64,000 bases of DNA from Stenotrophomonas maltophilia (GTDB lineage Bacteria > Pseudomonadota > Gammaproteobacteria > Xanthomonadales > Xanthomonadaceae): NCBI RefSeq assembly GCF_006970445.1, contig NZ_CP033877.1, positions 1,000,750 through 1,064,749 on the forward strand, written 5' to 3'. Below are positions 25,515 to 33,876 of this stretch, one piece after another; the stretch's first letter is position 1; every line of letters starts with the position of its first letter. A program made the position numbers and the translations under genes. The notes under the pieces were generated by a model. It saw only the letters and a program-made list of their open reading frames with translations, was not told where the DNA came from and did not search any database.

Positions 25515-26777
25515 ATGAAGCGTCGCGTCGTCGTAACCGGCCTGGGTATCGTCTCGCCGTTGGGCAATGATCTGGCCAGCAGCTGGGAAGGCATCACCCA
25601 TGGTCGTTCGGGCATCGGTCCGCTGACCAACGTTTCTGATGCCTACCTGGATCGGTTCACCACCAAGATTGCGGGTGAGGTCAAGGGATTCGACATCACC
25701 GCCGACAACGAACTGTTCGGCAAATTCCGGGTCAGCGGCAAGGATGCCAAGAAGATGGACCCGTTCATCCATTACGGCCTCGGTGCCTCGTTCATGGCCC
25801 TGCACGACTCGGGCCTTGAGATCACCGAAGCCAATGCCGAGCGCATCGGCGCCATCGTCGGCGCCGGCATCGGCGGCCTGCTCGGCATCGAAGAGCAGAC
25901 CATCGAGTTCCACGAGGGCAAGAAGATCTCGCCCTTCTACGTGCCCAAGACCATCATCAACATGCTGCCGGGCCAGCTGAGCATCATCACCGGCCTGAAG
26001 GGCCCGTCGTTCTCGGCGGTGTCGGCGTGCGCGACCTCGAACCATTCGATCGGTACCGCGATGCGCATGATCCAGTACGGCGATGCCGACGTGATGGTGG
26101 TTGGCGGTGCCGAGCGTGGCTCGTCGCCGACCGCGCTGGGTGGCTTCTGCGCGATGAAGGCCATGAGCACACGCAATGACGCTCCGGAACAGGCCTCGCG
26201 CCCGTGGGACAAGGACCGTGACGGCTTCGTGCTGGGCGACGGCGCCGGCATCCTGATCCTGGAAGAGTACGAGCACGCCAAGGCGCGTGGCGCGAAGATC
26301 TACTGTGAACTGGCCGGCTTCGGCGCCAGCTCCGACGCGTACCACATGACCGCACCGAGCGAGAACGGCGAAGGCGCCGCGCGCTGCATGGCCATGGCCA
26401 TGAAGGACGCCGGCGTGACCCCGGAACAGGTCGGTTACCTCAACGCGCACGGCACCTCCACGCCGCTGGGTGACCTGGGCGAGACCATGGCGATGAAGAC
26501 CGCCTTCGGCGACCACGCCTACAAGATGATGGTCAGCTCCACCAAGTCGATGACCGGCCACCTGCTGGGCGCTGCCGGCGGCGTGGAAGCAATCTTCTCG
26601 GTGATGGCGCTGCAGGACAACGTCATTCCGCCGACCATCAACCTGCAGCAGCCGGGCGAAGGCTGCGACCTGGACTACGTGCCCAACGAAGCACGCCAGG
26701 CCAAGGTCGACGTGGTGATGTCCAATGGCTTCGGCTTCGGCGGCACCAACGGCACGCTGATCTTCAAGCGCGTCTGA
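25515..26777 (+). CDS. fabF: beta-ketoacyl-ACP synthase II (FabF)
   Basis: 420 residues. Catalytic Cys172 in [11 protein letters not shown], His in [12 protein letters not shown] and the second His in [15 protein letters not shown]-terminus [16 protein letters not shown]. It elongates acyl-ACP by condensation with malonyl-ACP. ATG 25515 is the family start; an upstream in-frame ATG at 25485 adds ten unconserved residues. Confidence 0.97.
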   Translation: MKRRVVVTGLGIVSPLGNDLASSWEGITHGRSGIGPLTNVSDAYLDRFTTKIAGEVKGFDITADNELFGKFRVSGKDAKKMDPFIHYGLGASFMALHDSGLEITEANAERIGAIVGAGIGGLLGIEEQTIEFHEGKKISPFYVPKTIINMLPGQLSIITGLKGPSFSAVSACATSNHSIGTAMRMIQYGDADVMVVGGAERGSSPTALGGFCAMKAMSTRNDAPEQASRPWDKDRDGFVLGDGAGILILEEYEHAKARGAKIYCELAGFGASSDAYHMTAPSENGEGAARCMAMAMKDAGVTPEQVGYLNAHGTSTPLGDLGETMAMKTAFGDHAYKMMVSSTKSMTGHLLGAAGGVEAIFSVMALQDNVIPPTINLQQPGEGCDLDYVPNEARQAKVDVVMSNGFGFGGTNGTLIFKRV

Positions 26778-26784
26778 CCGAGGT

Positions 26785-26841
26785 GTAGCGTCGGGCCATG
26801 CTCGACGCCGCGTTCTACGGAGCCGCCGCAAGGCGGCTTCC
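26785..26841. repeat. SMAG element and a GCAA-loop hairpin after fabF
   Basis: GTAG at 26785-26788, stem GCGTCGGGC/GCTCGACGC (26788-26808, one G-U). It is followed by AGCCGCC/GGCGGCT with a GCAA tetraloop (26821-26838). Confidence 0.7.
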
Positions 26842-26869
26842 GTGCATCTGAACTCCCGAACTGGCTGCC

Positions 26870-28234
26870 ATGACCCACGCACCTCTGATCCACCCGCTGC
26901 CGCACCCGATCGATCTGCTGGTCCTGCAGCAGCACGACCCGGCGCGCTTTCCGCTGCTGATGGAATCCACCGCCTCGGGCACCGCCCAGGGCCGCTGGAG
27001 CCTGCTGCTGGCCGCGCAGGGCGATTGCCTGCGGCTGGATGCCGATGGCCAAGTGCGCGACCAGCACGACGCGGTACACGCTGGCAGCTTCCTGCAGTTG
27101 CTGGATCGCGCCTGGCAGCACGAACGCCTGCCGCACGACGGCAGCCACAGCCTGCCGTTCCGCGGCGGCTGGGCGTTGATGCTGGACTACGAAGTGGCCA
27201 GCCAGATCGAACCGGTGCTACCGGCGCGTGCGCGCGAGGACGGCCGCCCGACCGCGCTGGCGCTGCGCTGCCCGGCCGCAGTGCTGCACGACCATCACAA
27301 CGATGCCAGCTTCGTCATCGCCGAAGCCGGCGAGCAGGTGTTGCTGGATGCGCTCGTGGCACTGGCCTCGGCCGCGCTGCCCGAAGCCGGGCAGGGCTGG
27401 CAGCCGCCGCAGTCGGTGGGCGAGGATGCGCCGCAGCGCTTCACCGACGGCGTGCGCCGGGTGATCGAATACCTGCGCGCCGGCGATGTGTTCCAGGTGA
27501 ACCTGTCGCGGCGCTGGAGCGCACAGTTCGCTGCGCCGGTCAGCCCGCAGGCGCTGTACGCGCAGCTGCGCCGTGCCAACCCGGCACCGTTCGCCGGTCT
27601 GTTCAGCGCGCACGGCCGCCATGTGGTCAGTTCCTCGCCGGAGCGGCTGGTGTCGGTGCATGCCGGCTACGCGCAGACCCGCCCGATTGCTGGGACGCGT
27701 CCGCGCTTCGAGGGCGACGATGATGCCGCGCGCATCCAGGAGCTGGTCGGCCACCCCAAGGAACGTGCCGAGCACGTGATGCTGATCGACCTGGAACGCA
27801 ACGACCTGGGCCGCATCTGCCTGCCCGGCACCGTGGTGGTCGATGAGCTGATGACGGTGGAGAGCTACGCCCATGTGCACCACATCGTCAGCAACGTCAG
27901 CGGCCACCTGCGCCCGGAGGTCACACCCGGCGAGGTGATCGCCGCCACGTTCCCCGGTGGCACCATCACCGGCTGCCCCAAGGTGCGCTGCATGCAGATC
28001 ATCAGCGAGCTGGAGCAGGTGCCGCGCGGTGCCTACACCGGCGCGTTCGGCTGGCTGAACCGCGATGGCGACCTGGACCTGAACATCCTGATCCGCACCG
28101 CCGAAGTGGATGGCCACGAGGTGAGCTTCCGCACCGGCGCCGGCATCGTGGTTGATTCGGACCCGGACAAGGAACTGGACGAGACCCGCGCCAAGGCCCG
28201 CGGCCTGCTGCGCGCATTGGGCCAGCAGGGGTAG
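26870..28234 (+). CDS. pabB: aminodeoxychorismate synthase component I (PabB)
   Basis: 454 residues of the chorismate-utilising family. The C-terminal half carries FQVNLSRRW, SSSPERLVSV, IAGTRPRFEGDD and the signature FPGGTITGCPKVRCMQIISELE. With PabA it makes aminodeoxychorismate for folate. The first-ring start MTHAPLIHPL and the Lys in GCPK fit PabB better than TrpE. pabB-mltG-tmk-holB is a conserved order. Confidence 0.93.
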   Translation: MTHAPLIHPLPHPIDLLVLQQHDPARFPLLMESTASGTAQGRWSLLLAAQGDCLRLDADGQVRDQHDAVHAGSFLQLLDRAWQHERLPHDGSHSLPFRGGWALMLDYEVASQIEPVLPARAREDGRPTALALRCPAAVLHDHHNDASFVIAEAGEQVLLDALVALASAALPEAGQGWQPPQSVGEDAPQRFTDGVRRVIEYLRAGDVFQVNLSRRWSAQFAAPVSPQALYAQLRRANPAPFAGLFSAHGRHVVSSSPERLVSVHAGYAQTRPIAGTRPRFEGDDDAARIQELVGHPKERAEHVMLIDLERNDLGRICLPGTVVVDELMTVESYAHVHHIVSNVSGHLRPEVTPGEVIAATFPGGTITGCPKVRCMQIISELEQVPRGAYTGAFGWLNRDGDLDLNILIRTAEVDGHEVSFRTGAGIVVDSDPDKELDETRAKARGLLRALGQQG

Positions 28235-28248
28235 GCGTATTCCGGTGG

Positions 28249-28461
28249 TGCCGGCCAGCGGCCGGCAACCTCATGCACCCATGATCCGCGCGATTGCCGG
28301 CCAGCGGCCGGCACTACCGGTACCAGTGGGGCCATTGTTCGGGTGGGTGCCGACCGTTGGTCGGCACGGAGTCCTCCACGGCCGTTCATCCACGCATGGC
28401 GTGGATCTACTGATGGCCGTGCCGGATAGGGCTCTTGGTGGGTGTCGACCGTTGGTCGGCA
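28249..28461. repeat. cluster of five SMAG-type palindromes
   Basis: The 305 bp between pabB and mltG hold no gene but five palindromes: TGCCGGCC-AGC-GGCCGGCA at 28249-28267; the same ending in CTAC at 28295-28317; GTGCCGACC-GTT-GGTCGGCAC at 28347-28367; ATCCACGC-ATG-GCGTGGAT with CTAC at 28388-28410; and TGTCGACC-GTT-GGTCGGCA (one G-U) at 28443-28461. Three stem-sequence subfamilies are mixed. They are typical SMAG repeats of S. maltophilia. Confidence 0.85.
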
Positions 28462-28539
28462 TGGAGGCGCCACCCCGGTCATGACCCCAATCCACCGGCA
28501 CGGTATCCTGCACGACGGAATCGAGTTCAGAGGTAGTCC

Positions 28540-29601
28540 ATGGCGGGAGCCAAGCGCGGGTGTCTGTTCGTGGTAACGCTGGTGGTGGTGCTGGCCGCCG
28601 TCGTGGCCGGCGCGGGCGCGTGGTTCTTCTACCAGCAGACCCGGTTCGCCGATGCCCCGATCACCCCGACCGCCGAGAGCATGGTCATCGCCAGTGGCGA
28701 TGGCATGAACAGCGTGCTGCGCAAGCTGCGCGATGCCGGCGTGGACGAGGGCCAGGACACCCAGTGGCAGCTGCTGGCGCGCCAGCTCGATGCGGCCGGC
28801 AAGCTGAAGGTGGGCGAGTACGCGCTCAGCGCCGACCTGACCCCGCGCGAGCTGCTGCTGCGCATGCGCGCCGGCAAGGTGCTGCAGCACCGCGTCACGA
28901 TCGTCGAGGGCTGGAACATCCGCCAGCTGCGTGCCGCGCTCAAGCGCGCCGAGCCGCTGCTGCACACCACCGACAATCTTGATGACGCGGCGCTGATGCA
29001 ACGCCTCGGTTTCGGTGGCCAGCATCCGGAAGGCCGCTTCCTGCCGGAGACCTACGTCTACCAGCGCGGCGACAGCGACCTGGACGTGCTCAAGCGTGCC
29101 CACGCCGCGATGGAAAAGGCGCTGGATGAAGCCTGGGAAAGCCGCGCGCCGGACCTGCCGATCAACACGCCCTACGAACTGCTGACGATGGCGTCGATCA
29201 TCGAGAAGGAAACCGCGCTGGCCAGCGAGCGCCCGCAGATTGCCGGCGTGTTCATGCGCCGCCTGAAGATCGGCATGCGCCTGCAGACCGACCCGACCGT
29301 GATCTACGGCATCGGTGCCGCGTATGACGGCAACATCCGCCGCCGCGACCTGACCACCGATACGCCCTACAACACCTACACCCGTGCCGGCCTGACCCCG
29401 ACCCCGATCGCCATGCCCAGCCGCGATGCGCTGATGGCGGCCGCGCAGCCACTGTCGGGCGACGCGCTGTACTTCGTCGCCGTCGGCGATGGCAGTGGCG
29501 CGCACGTGTTCTCGCCCAGCCTGGACCAGCACAACGCCGCAGTGGCCCGCTACCTGCAGCAGCTGCGTCAGCAACGTACCAAGGAGACCCCGGCGCAATG
29601 A
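28540..29601 (+). CDS. mltG: endolytic transglycosylase MltG (YceG)
   Basis: 353 residues. One N-terminal membrane helix (LFVVTLVVVLAAVVAGAGAW), a LysM-like region (SMVIASGDGMNSVLRKL) and the YceG catalytic domain with MASIIEKETALASERP (catalytic Glu) and LQTDPTVIYGIG. It cleaves nascent glycan strands in the periplasm and so sets glycan length. The stop overlaps the tmk start (ATGA). Confidence 0.95.
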   Translation: MAGAKRGCLFVVTLVVVLAAVVAGAGAWFFYQQTRFADAPITPTAESMVIASGDGMNSVLRKLRDAGVDEGQDTQWQLLARQLDAAGKLKVGEYALSADLTPRELLLRMRAGKVLQHRVTIVEGWNIRQLRAALKRAEPLLHTTDNLDDAALMQRLGFGGQHPEGRFLPETYVYQRGDSDLDVLKRAHAAMEKALDEAWESRAPDLPINTPYELLTMASIIEKETALASERPQIAGVFMRRLKIGMRLQTDPTVIYGIGAAYDGNIRRRDLTTDTPYNTYTRAGLTPTPIAMPSRDALMAAAQPLSGDALYFVAVGDGSGAHVFSPSLDQHNAAVARYLQQLRQQRTKETPAQ

Positions 29602-30263
29602 GTCCCGCGCTGCTTCGCCACCCGCGTTTCGTCAGCCTGGAAGGCGGCGAGGGCGCAGGCAAGACCACCGCCATCAATGCCATCCGTGACTGCCTGCGCA
29701 GCCACGGCCACGAGGTGGTGCTGACCCGCGAGCCGGGCGGTACGCCGCTGGCCGAGCGCATCCGCGGCCTGGTGCTGAAGCCCGATGCCGAGATCGCTGC
29801 CGAACCGCTCAGCGCCGAAGCCGAGCTGCTGCTGGTGTTCGCCGCACGTGCGCAGCATGTGCGCCAGGTGATCCAGCCGGCACTGCAGCGCGGTGCCTAT
29901 GTGTTGAGCGATCGCTTCACCGATTCCAGTTACGCCTACCAGGGCGGTGGCCGCGGCCTCGATCCGCAGTGGATTGCCGACCTGGAGCGCCGCGCCGTCG
30001 GTCTGCTGCCGGGCCTGACCCTGCTGCTGGATGTGGATGTGGCCGTCGGCCGCGCACGCGCCAACGGGCGCGATCTGTGGCCGGATCGCATCGAAAGCGA
30101 ACAGGACGATTTCTTCCAGCGCGTGCGCGCCGTGTTCCGCAGCCGCGCGCAGCAGGACCCGCAGCGCTTTGCGCTGATCGACGCCGGCCAGGTGCAGGAA
30201 CGCGTGGCGGCCGATGTGGTCGCGCGTGTCGAGCGCTGGCTGCAGGATGGGGAGGGCGCATGA
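29598..30263 (+). CDS. tmk: thymidylate kinase
   Basis: 221 residues. P-loop SLEGGEGAGKTT (13-24), the DR motif in LSDRFTDSSYAYQGGGRG and a lid-like Arg-rich region (GRARANGRDLWPDRIE). It makes dTDP from dTMP. Overlaps both neighbours by ATGA junctions. Confidence 0.96.
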   Translation: MSPALLRHPRFVSLEGGEGAGKTTAINAIRDCLRSHGHEVVLTREPGGTPLAERIRGLVLKPDAEIAAEPLSAEAELLLVFAARAQHVRQVIQPALQRGAYVLSDRFTDSSYAYQGGGRGLDPQWIADLERRAVGLLPGLTLLLDVDVAVGRARANGRDLWPDRIESEQDDFFQRVRAVFRSRAQQDPQRFALIDAGQVQERVAADVVARVERWLQDGEGA

Positions 30264-31216
30264 GCACATTCTCGCCCTGGCAGCAGCGCGCGTTCGATCA
30301 GACGGTTGCCGCGCTCGATGCCGATCGGCTCGGACACGGCCTGCTGATCTGCGGCCCGGCCGGGCTCGGCAAGCGCGACGTGGCGTTGGCCCTGGCCGAC
30401 CACGTGCTGGCGCGCGGCGATGCCGCGCATGCCACGCGCACGCGCCAGCTGATCGCCGCCGGTACCCATCCGGACCTGCAGCTGGTCAGCTTCATTCCGA
30501 ACAAGAGTGGCGACAAGCTGCGCACCGAGATCGTGATCGAGCAGGTGCGCGAGATCACCAACAAACTGGCGCTGACCCCGCAGTACGGCGTGGCGCAGGT
30601 GGTGATCGTCGACCCGGCCGATGCGATCAACCGCTCGGCGGCCAATGCGCTGCTGAAGACGCTGGAAGAGCCGCAGCCCGGCCGTTACCTGTGGCTGATC
30701 AGCAGCGACCCGGCGCGCCTGCCGCAGACCATCCGCAGCCGCTGCCAGCGCCTGGAATTCAAGCTGCCGCCGCAGCACGAGGCGCTGGCCTGGCTGCAGC
30801 AGCAGGGCCACAGCGAAGCATCGGCGCGCGAAGCGCTGGACGCCGCGCGCGGCCATCCCGGCCAGGCAGACAACTGGCTGCGCGAAGATGGCCTGAGCCT
30901 GCGCCGCGACGTGGGCCGCGAGCTGGAACAGCTTGCCGCCGGCAAGACCGGCGCGGTGGAGCTGGCGCAGAAGTGGTGCGCCGATGACAACGCGGCGCTG
31001 CGCCTGCGCTTCGCTGCCGACCTGGCGCTGGCCCAGGCCAGCACCGATGCCTTGACCACGCCGGAGCGATTGCACAAGCTTGCAGCCTGGTTCGATGCGG
31101 CCAACCGCACCCGCGACCTGCTGCGCACCACGGTGCGTGCAGACCTTGCGGTGGTCGAGTTGCTGCTGGCCTGGAACAAGGTGAACGAGCGGCCTGCCGC
31201 AAGGGGAAATCGATGA
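30260..31216 (+). CDS. holB: DNA polymerase III subunit delta' (HolB)
   Basis: 318 residues. Walker-like GPAGLGKRD (residues 28-36) with Arg in place of the usual Thr, VIVDPADAINRSAANALLKTLEEP and SRCQRLEF are the delta' signatures; the modified P-loop fits a non-hydrolysing clamp-loader subunit. The start ATG 30260 overlaps tmk; the frame is open upstream but antisense-like. Confidence 0.94.
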   Translation: MSTFSPWQQRAFDQTVAALDADRLGHGLLICGPAGLGKRDVALALADHVLARGDAAHATRTRQLIAAGTHPDLQLVSFIPNKSGDKLRTEIVIEQVREITNKLALTPQYGVAQVVIVDPADAINRSAANALLKTLEEPQPGRYLWLISSDPARLPQTIRSRCQRLEFKLPPQHEALAWLQQQGHSEASAREALDAARGHPGQADNWLREDGLSLRRDVGRELEQLAAGKTGAVELAQKWCADDNAALRLRFAADLALAQASTDALTTPERLHKLAAWFDAANRTRDLLRTTVRADLAVVELLLAWNKVNERPAARGNR

Positions 31217-31566
31217 GTGCCAGCAACGCCCGCCAGGGCATCCTGTCCCTGGCTGTGAAGGACAAAGCCGCGCTGTACAGCGCGTACATGCCGTTCGTGA
31301 AGAATGGCGGCATCTTCGTGCCCACGCCCAAGCGCTACTTCCTGGGCGACGAGGTGTTCCTGCTGCTGACGCTGCCCGATTCCAGCGAGCGCCTGCCGGT
31401 GGCCGGCAAGGTGATCTGGGTGACCCCGGCTGGTGCGCAGGGCAACCGCACCGCCGGCATCGGCGTGCAGCTGGCCGACGGCGCCGAAGGCGAGGGCGTG
31501 CGCCACAAGATCGAGACCCTGCTGGCCGGCCTGACCGGCTCGGACAAGCCGACGCATACGATGTGA
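31213..31566 (+). CDS. pilZ: PilZ-domain protein
   Basis: 117 residues, the size of type IV pilus PilZ. The conserved stretch KNGGIFVPTPKRYFLGDEVFLLLTLP and GIGVQLADGAEG mark the fold, but the RxxxR/(D/N)xSxxG c-di-GMP binding motif is not seen, as in the XAC1133/PA2960 class, which acts through protein contacts with the pilus system. The holB-pilZ order is conserved. Confidence 0.9.
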   Translation: MSASNARQGILSLAVKDKAALYSAYMPFVKNGGIFVPTPKRYFLGDEVFLLLTLPDSSERLPVAGKVIWVTPAGAQGNRTAGIGVQLADGAEGEGVRHKIETLLAGLTGSDKPTHTM

Positions 31567-31589
31567 GGCTGCGCGCGCGGGGCCTTTCT

Positions 31590-31614
31590 GTAGCGCCGGG
31601 CCATGCTCGGCTGC
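31590..31614. repeat. SMAG element downstream of pilZ
   Basis: GTAG head at 31590-31593, stem GCCGGGC/GCTCGGC (31595-31611, one G-U pair) with loop CAT. Confidence 0.65.
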
Positions 31615-31653
31615 ATGCCCCGAAATGCCCGTGAACACGAATGTGAAAAACTG

Positions 31654-31681
31654 TTGACGGCCTCTGAAAAGCCCCTATAAT
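31654..31681 (+). promoter_or_regulatory. strong sigma70 promoter of tRNA-Val
   Basis: -35 TTGACG (31654-31659) and a consensus -10 TATAAT (31676-31681) with a 16-bp spacer, followed by a GC-rich discriminator (GAGCGGC), the usual mark of stringently controlled stable-RNA promoters. The tRNA begins 21 bp after the -10. Confidence 0.9.
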
Positions 31682-31701
31682 GAGCGGCTCAGCAACACAC
31701 C

Positions 31702-31776
31702 GGGCGGTTAGCTCAGCGGTAGAGCATTGCCTTCACACGGCAAGGGTCACAGGTTCGATCCCTGTACCGCCCACCA
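31702..31776 (+). tRNA. tRNA-Val (anticodon CAC)
   Basis: 75 nt with an encoded CCA. Acceptor GGGCGGT/ACCGCCC, anticodon stem TTGCC/GGCAA around loop TTCACAC (anticodon CAC, codon GUG) and T-arm CACAGGTTCGATCCCTGT. Confidence 0.96.
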
Positions 31777-31788
31777 TGTTGCAGAACG

Positions 31789-31821
31789 AAAAAAGCCTCC
31801 AGCAATGGGGGCTTTTTTGTT
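31789..31821 (+). terminator. terminator of tRNA-Val
   Basis: AAAAAAGCCTCC (31789-31800) pairs with GGGGGCTTTTTT (31807-31818) with one G-U; a run of six U follows the stem. Confidence 0.9.
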
Positions 31822-31861
31822 GCCTGTGATCCAGCAGGATCAGCTGGATGCGCACACCGTT

Positions 31862-32425
31862 TCAGCCGTGTCCGTCCAGCAGCTCGCGCGCAATCATCGA
31901 CGTAGCATCCAGCAGGTCGTGGCCGCTGCCGGCCTGCACCACCACCGCCAACAGACTACGGCCCACCTCGGCATTGCCGCTGGTCAGCTCCATCTCGCCT
32001 TCAAAGCACAGGTCGGCCAACCACTCGTGGGCCTGTTGCAAGCCTCGCTTGCGGACGCGGCGGAACTCCGCGAGCAGCTTCGCCTGGCCGGCTTCCTGCT
32101 CACCATCGGCAAGCAGGCCGATGGCACCGCCGTGCGCGGCGCGCCAGATGGCTGGCAGCGGGCGACCGTTCGCGTCCACCACGTCCGCCGAGAACTGCGC
32201 GCAGTACATTTCGTAGCGCTTGCCCGCTGTGCTGCGGGGCACGATGCCGGCCTCGGCCAGCAGGCGTTCGGCTTCATCCAGTTTGCTGAACTTCAAGCGC
32301 AGCAGTGCAGGGCGGCTCAGGTGTTGTGCCAGCGCCTGCTGGTTGGCGGTGAACCAGACGTTCCAGCCCACGGCTGCGCGGCCTTCCAGTGCGGCTTTGA
32401 AGTACTCCAGGTGTTCGGCGTCCAT
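31862..32425 (-). CDS. hypothetical protein
   Basis: 187 residues, no signal peptide or membrane helix. It is mainly helical, with a basic middle (EFRRVRKRGLQQAHEWLADL). I recognise no family. ATG 32425 is chosen: AGGAGACCGC stands directly before it, and the same 10 bp is repeated once more upstream (32427-32446), doubling the Shine-Dalgarno. The frame stays open upstream across the next gene but without supporting signals. It follows the 135-residue gene by 62 bp and may be co-transcribed. Confidence 0.7.
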   Translation of the reverse strand: MDAEHLEYFKAALEGRAAVGWNVWFTANQQALAQHLSRPALLRLKFSKLDEAERLLAEAGIVPRSTAGKRYEMYCAQFSADVVDANGRPLPAIWRAAHGGAIGLLADGEQEAGQAKLLAEFRRVRKRGLQQAHEWLADLCFEGEMELTSGNAEVGRSLLAVVVQAGSGHDLLDATSMIARELLDGHG

Positions 32426-32487
32426 TGCGGTCTCCTGCGGTCTCCTGCGCTCCCTGCGGGATTGTAGAGGGAGCATATCCGGGCCGG

Positions 32488-32895
32488 TCAGGCGTCGCCG
32501 CCGGAGAGGCAATGGTGTGCCTCGCGCACCAGTTGTCGTGCGGCCACGATCAGTCCGTCGATATGGAAGGCGCCCAACTGCTCGTTCGGACCGCCTTCGT
32601 TGCGCGCCCGGTCGGCGGCCTGCAGCAGATCGAGCAACGCCCCGAGCCCAGACAGCGAGCGGCGCAATGAAGCGTGATTGCCGGCACCGAGGGTGAGGTT
32701 GTTGCACGGCTGTCCGTCATCACCGTCGGCACGGTTGATGGCATTGAGGCAAGTGAAGAAGGTGGCCGACTGCGCCGGCAGGTTCTGTTCGTTCAGGGCG
32801 CACTCGATCTCGCGTGCGAGGTCCCCGGGCACGTCGGCTGCGACGTCGCCGATAAGCGCGTGCAGGCGGGGATGGATGGCTGTGCGGTTGGTCAT
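32488..32895 (-). CDS. hypothetical protein
   Basis: 135 residues, soluble, with three helical segments and no known motif (two features: NLTLGAGNHASLRRSLSGLG and LIVAARQLVREAHHCL). GAGGG stands 8 nt before ATG 32895. The frame is open for 88 more codons upstream (to 33159), through a less GC-rich leader that does not look coding. A CCACCTTC/GAAGGTGG hairpin sits 25-46 nt before the start. Confidence 0.65.
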   Translation of the reverse strand: MTNRTAIHPRLHALIGDVAADVPGDLAREIECALNEQNLPAQSATFFTCLNAINRADGDDGQPCNNLTLGAGNHASLRRSLSGLGALLDLLQAADRARNEGGPNEQLGAFHIDGLIVAARQLVREAHHCLSGGDA

Positions 32896-33461
32896 GGCGA
32901 AACCCTCACTGGCGTAGGGCCACCTTCCAAAGTGAAGGTGGCGGACGGTGCGGGTTGGCGTACCAAGGCAAACAAGCTTCAGGGGAGAAGAATGCCTGGC
33001 GGATCTGGCGATCCCCACGCACCGGCCGCCATTGAGGGCAGTCGGTGCATTCTCTCTGCTGCGATTGTTCTTGCAGCCCCTAAATCTTGTTTGTTTATTC
33101 GAGACGCCAATCCCGGCCAAGGCGTCTTGCCTCGGCGCGGCGATCTTCAAGCCGGGCAATCACATCGGTCTGTAAGGAAAATTCTCAACTGTCCCTAGGC
33201 AGGCCAGGCGTTTCCCGTTGTGTGTCGTCCAACACCCGCGAGTAGTGCCGCCCATCACTGATGGCGCACATCGCCGCCCCTACCGACCGTGCATATGACG
33301 ACTCCGGAGGGCCACTGCCACGGCAATCGCGTCACCCCGCGCGGCGGAGGCGGGACCATGCCACGCATGGGGCCAGAGGGTTCCATCCCTGCGCTGTCCC
33401 GCCGCCCCGGGCAGGCGTAGTCTCAGCCCGTTGCCGTGCCCATCCACTCTGGAGTGCCACC
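32896..33461. other. gene-free region with a hairpin leader
   Basis: About 570 bp between divergent genes. The 32920-32941 hairpin (8-bp stem, 6-nt loop) lies in the leader of the minus-strand gene. 33040-33190 is visibly poorer in G+C than the surroundings. I see no tRNA, repeat or convincing promoter; the rest looks like ordinary intergenic DNA. Confidence 0.4.
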
Positions 33462-33842
33462 ATGCCGCTCGCCCGTATCGATCTTCGCAAAGGTAAATCA
33501 GCCGACTACCTGCAACGCGTCGGCGAAACCATCTACCAGGCCATGCGCGCGGTAGGCGTGCCGGAGAATGATCGCTTCCAGATCTTCCAGCAACACGAGC
33601 CGGGCACGCTGATCTACGACCCCGGCTACCTGGGCGTGGATCGCACCGATGACTTCATCTGCATCCAGATCACCTGGAACGAGGGGCGCACGCTGGAGCA
33701 GAAGAAGGCGTTGTACGCCGGCATCGCCGATGGACTGCACGCGGCGGTGGGTATCCGCCGCGAAGACGTGTTCATCAATCTGGTGGAAGTGAAGAAGGAG
33801 AACTGGTCCTTCGGGAACGGTCAGGCGCAGTACGTGAGTTGA
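33462..33842 (+). CDS. tautomerase-family protein
   Basis: 126 residues beginning Met-Pro (MPLARIDLRKGKSADYLQRV), so Met removal would expose the catalytic Pro1 of 4-oxalocrotonate tautomerase-like enzymes. The domain repeats the beta-alpha-beta pattern with a second strand LEQKKALYAGIADGLHAAVGI and VFINLVEVKKENWSFGNGQAQYV. Length fits the two-domain tautomerase_2 type. TGGAG lies 9 nt before the ATG. Substrate unknown. Confidence 0.85.
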   Translation: MPLARIDLRKGKSADYLQRVGETIYQAMRAVGVPENDRFQIFQQHEPGTLIYDPGYLGVDRTDDFICIQITWNEGRTLEQKKALYAGIADGLHAAVGIRREDVFINLVEVKKENWSFGNGQAQYVS

Positions 33843-33876
33843 TGCGGGAACAGTGTCTGCGCCCGACGCGGTTTGG

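Noticed and set aside
32674..33198. Plus-strand open frames over the 32.5-33.2 kb region
   Set aside because: They overlap the better-supported minus-strand gene, lack ribosome-binding sites and show no motif.
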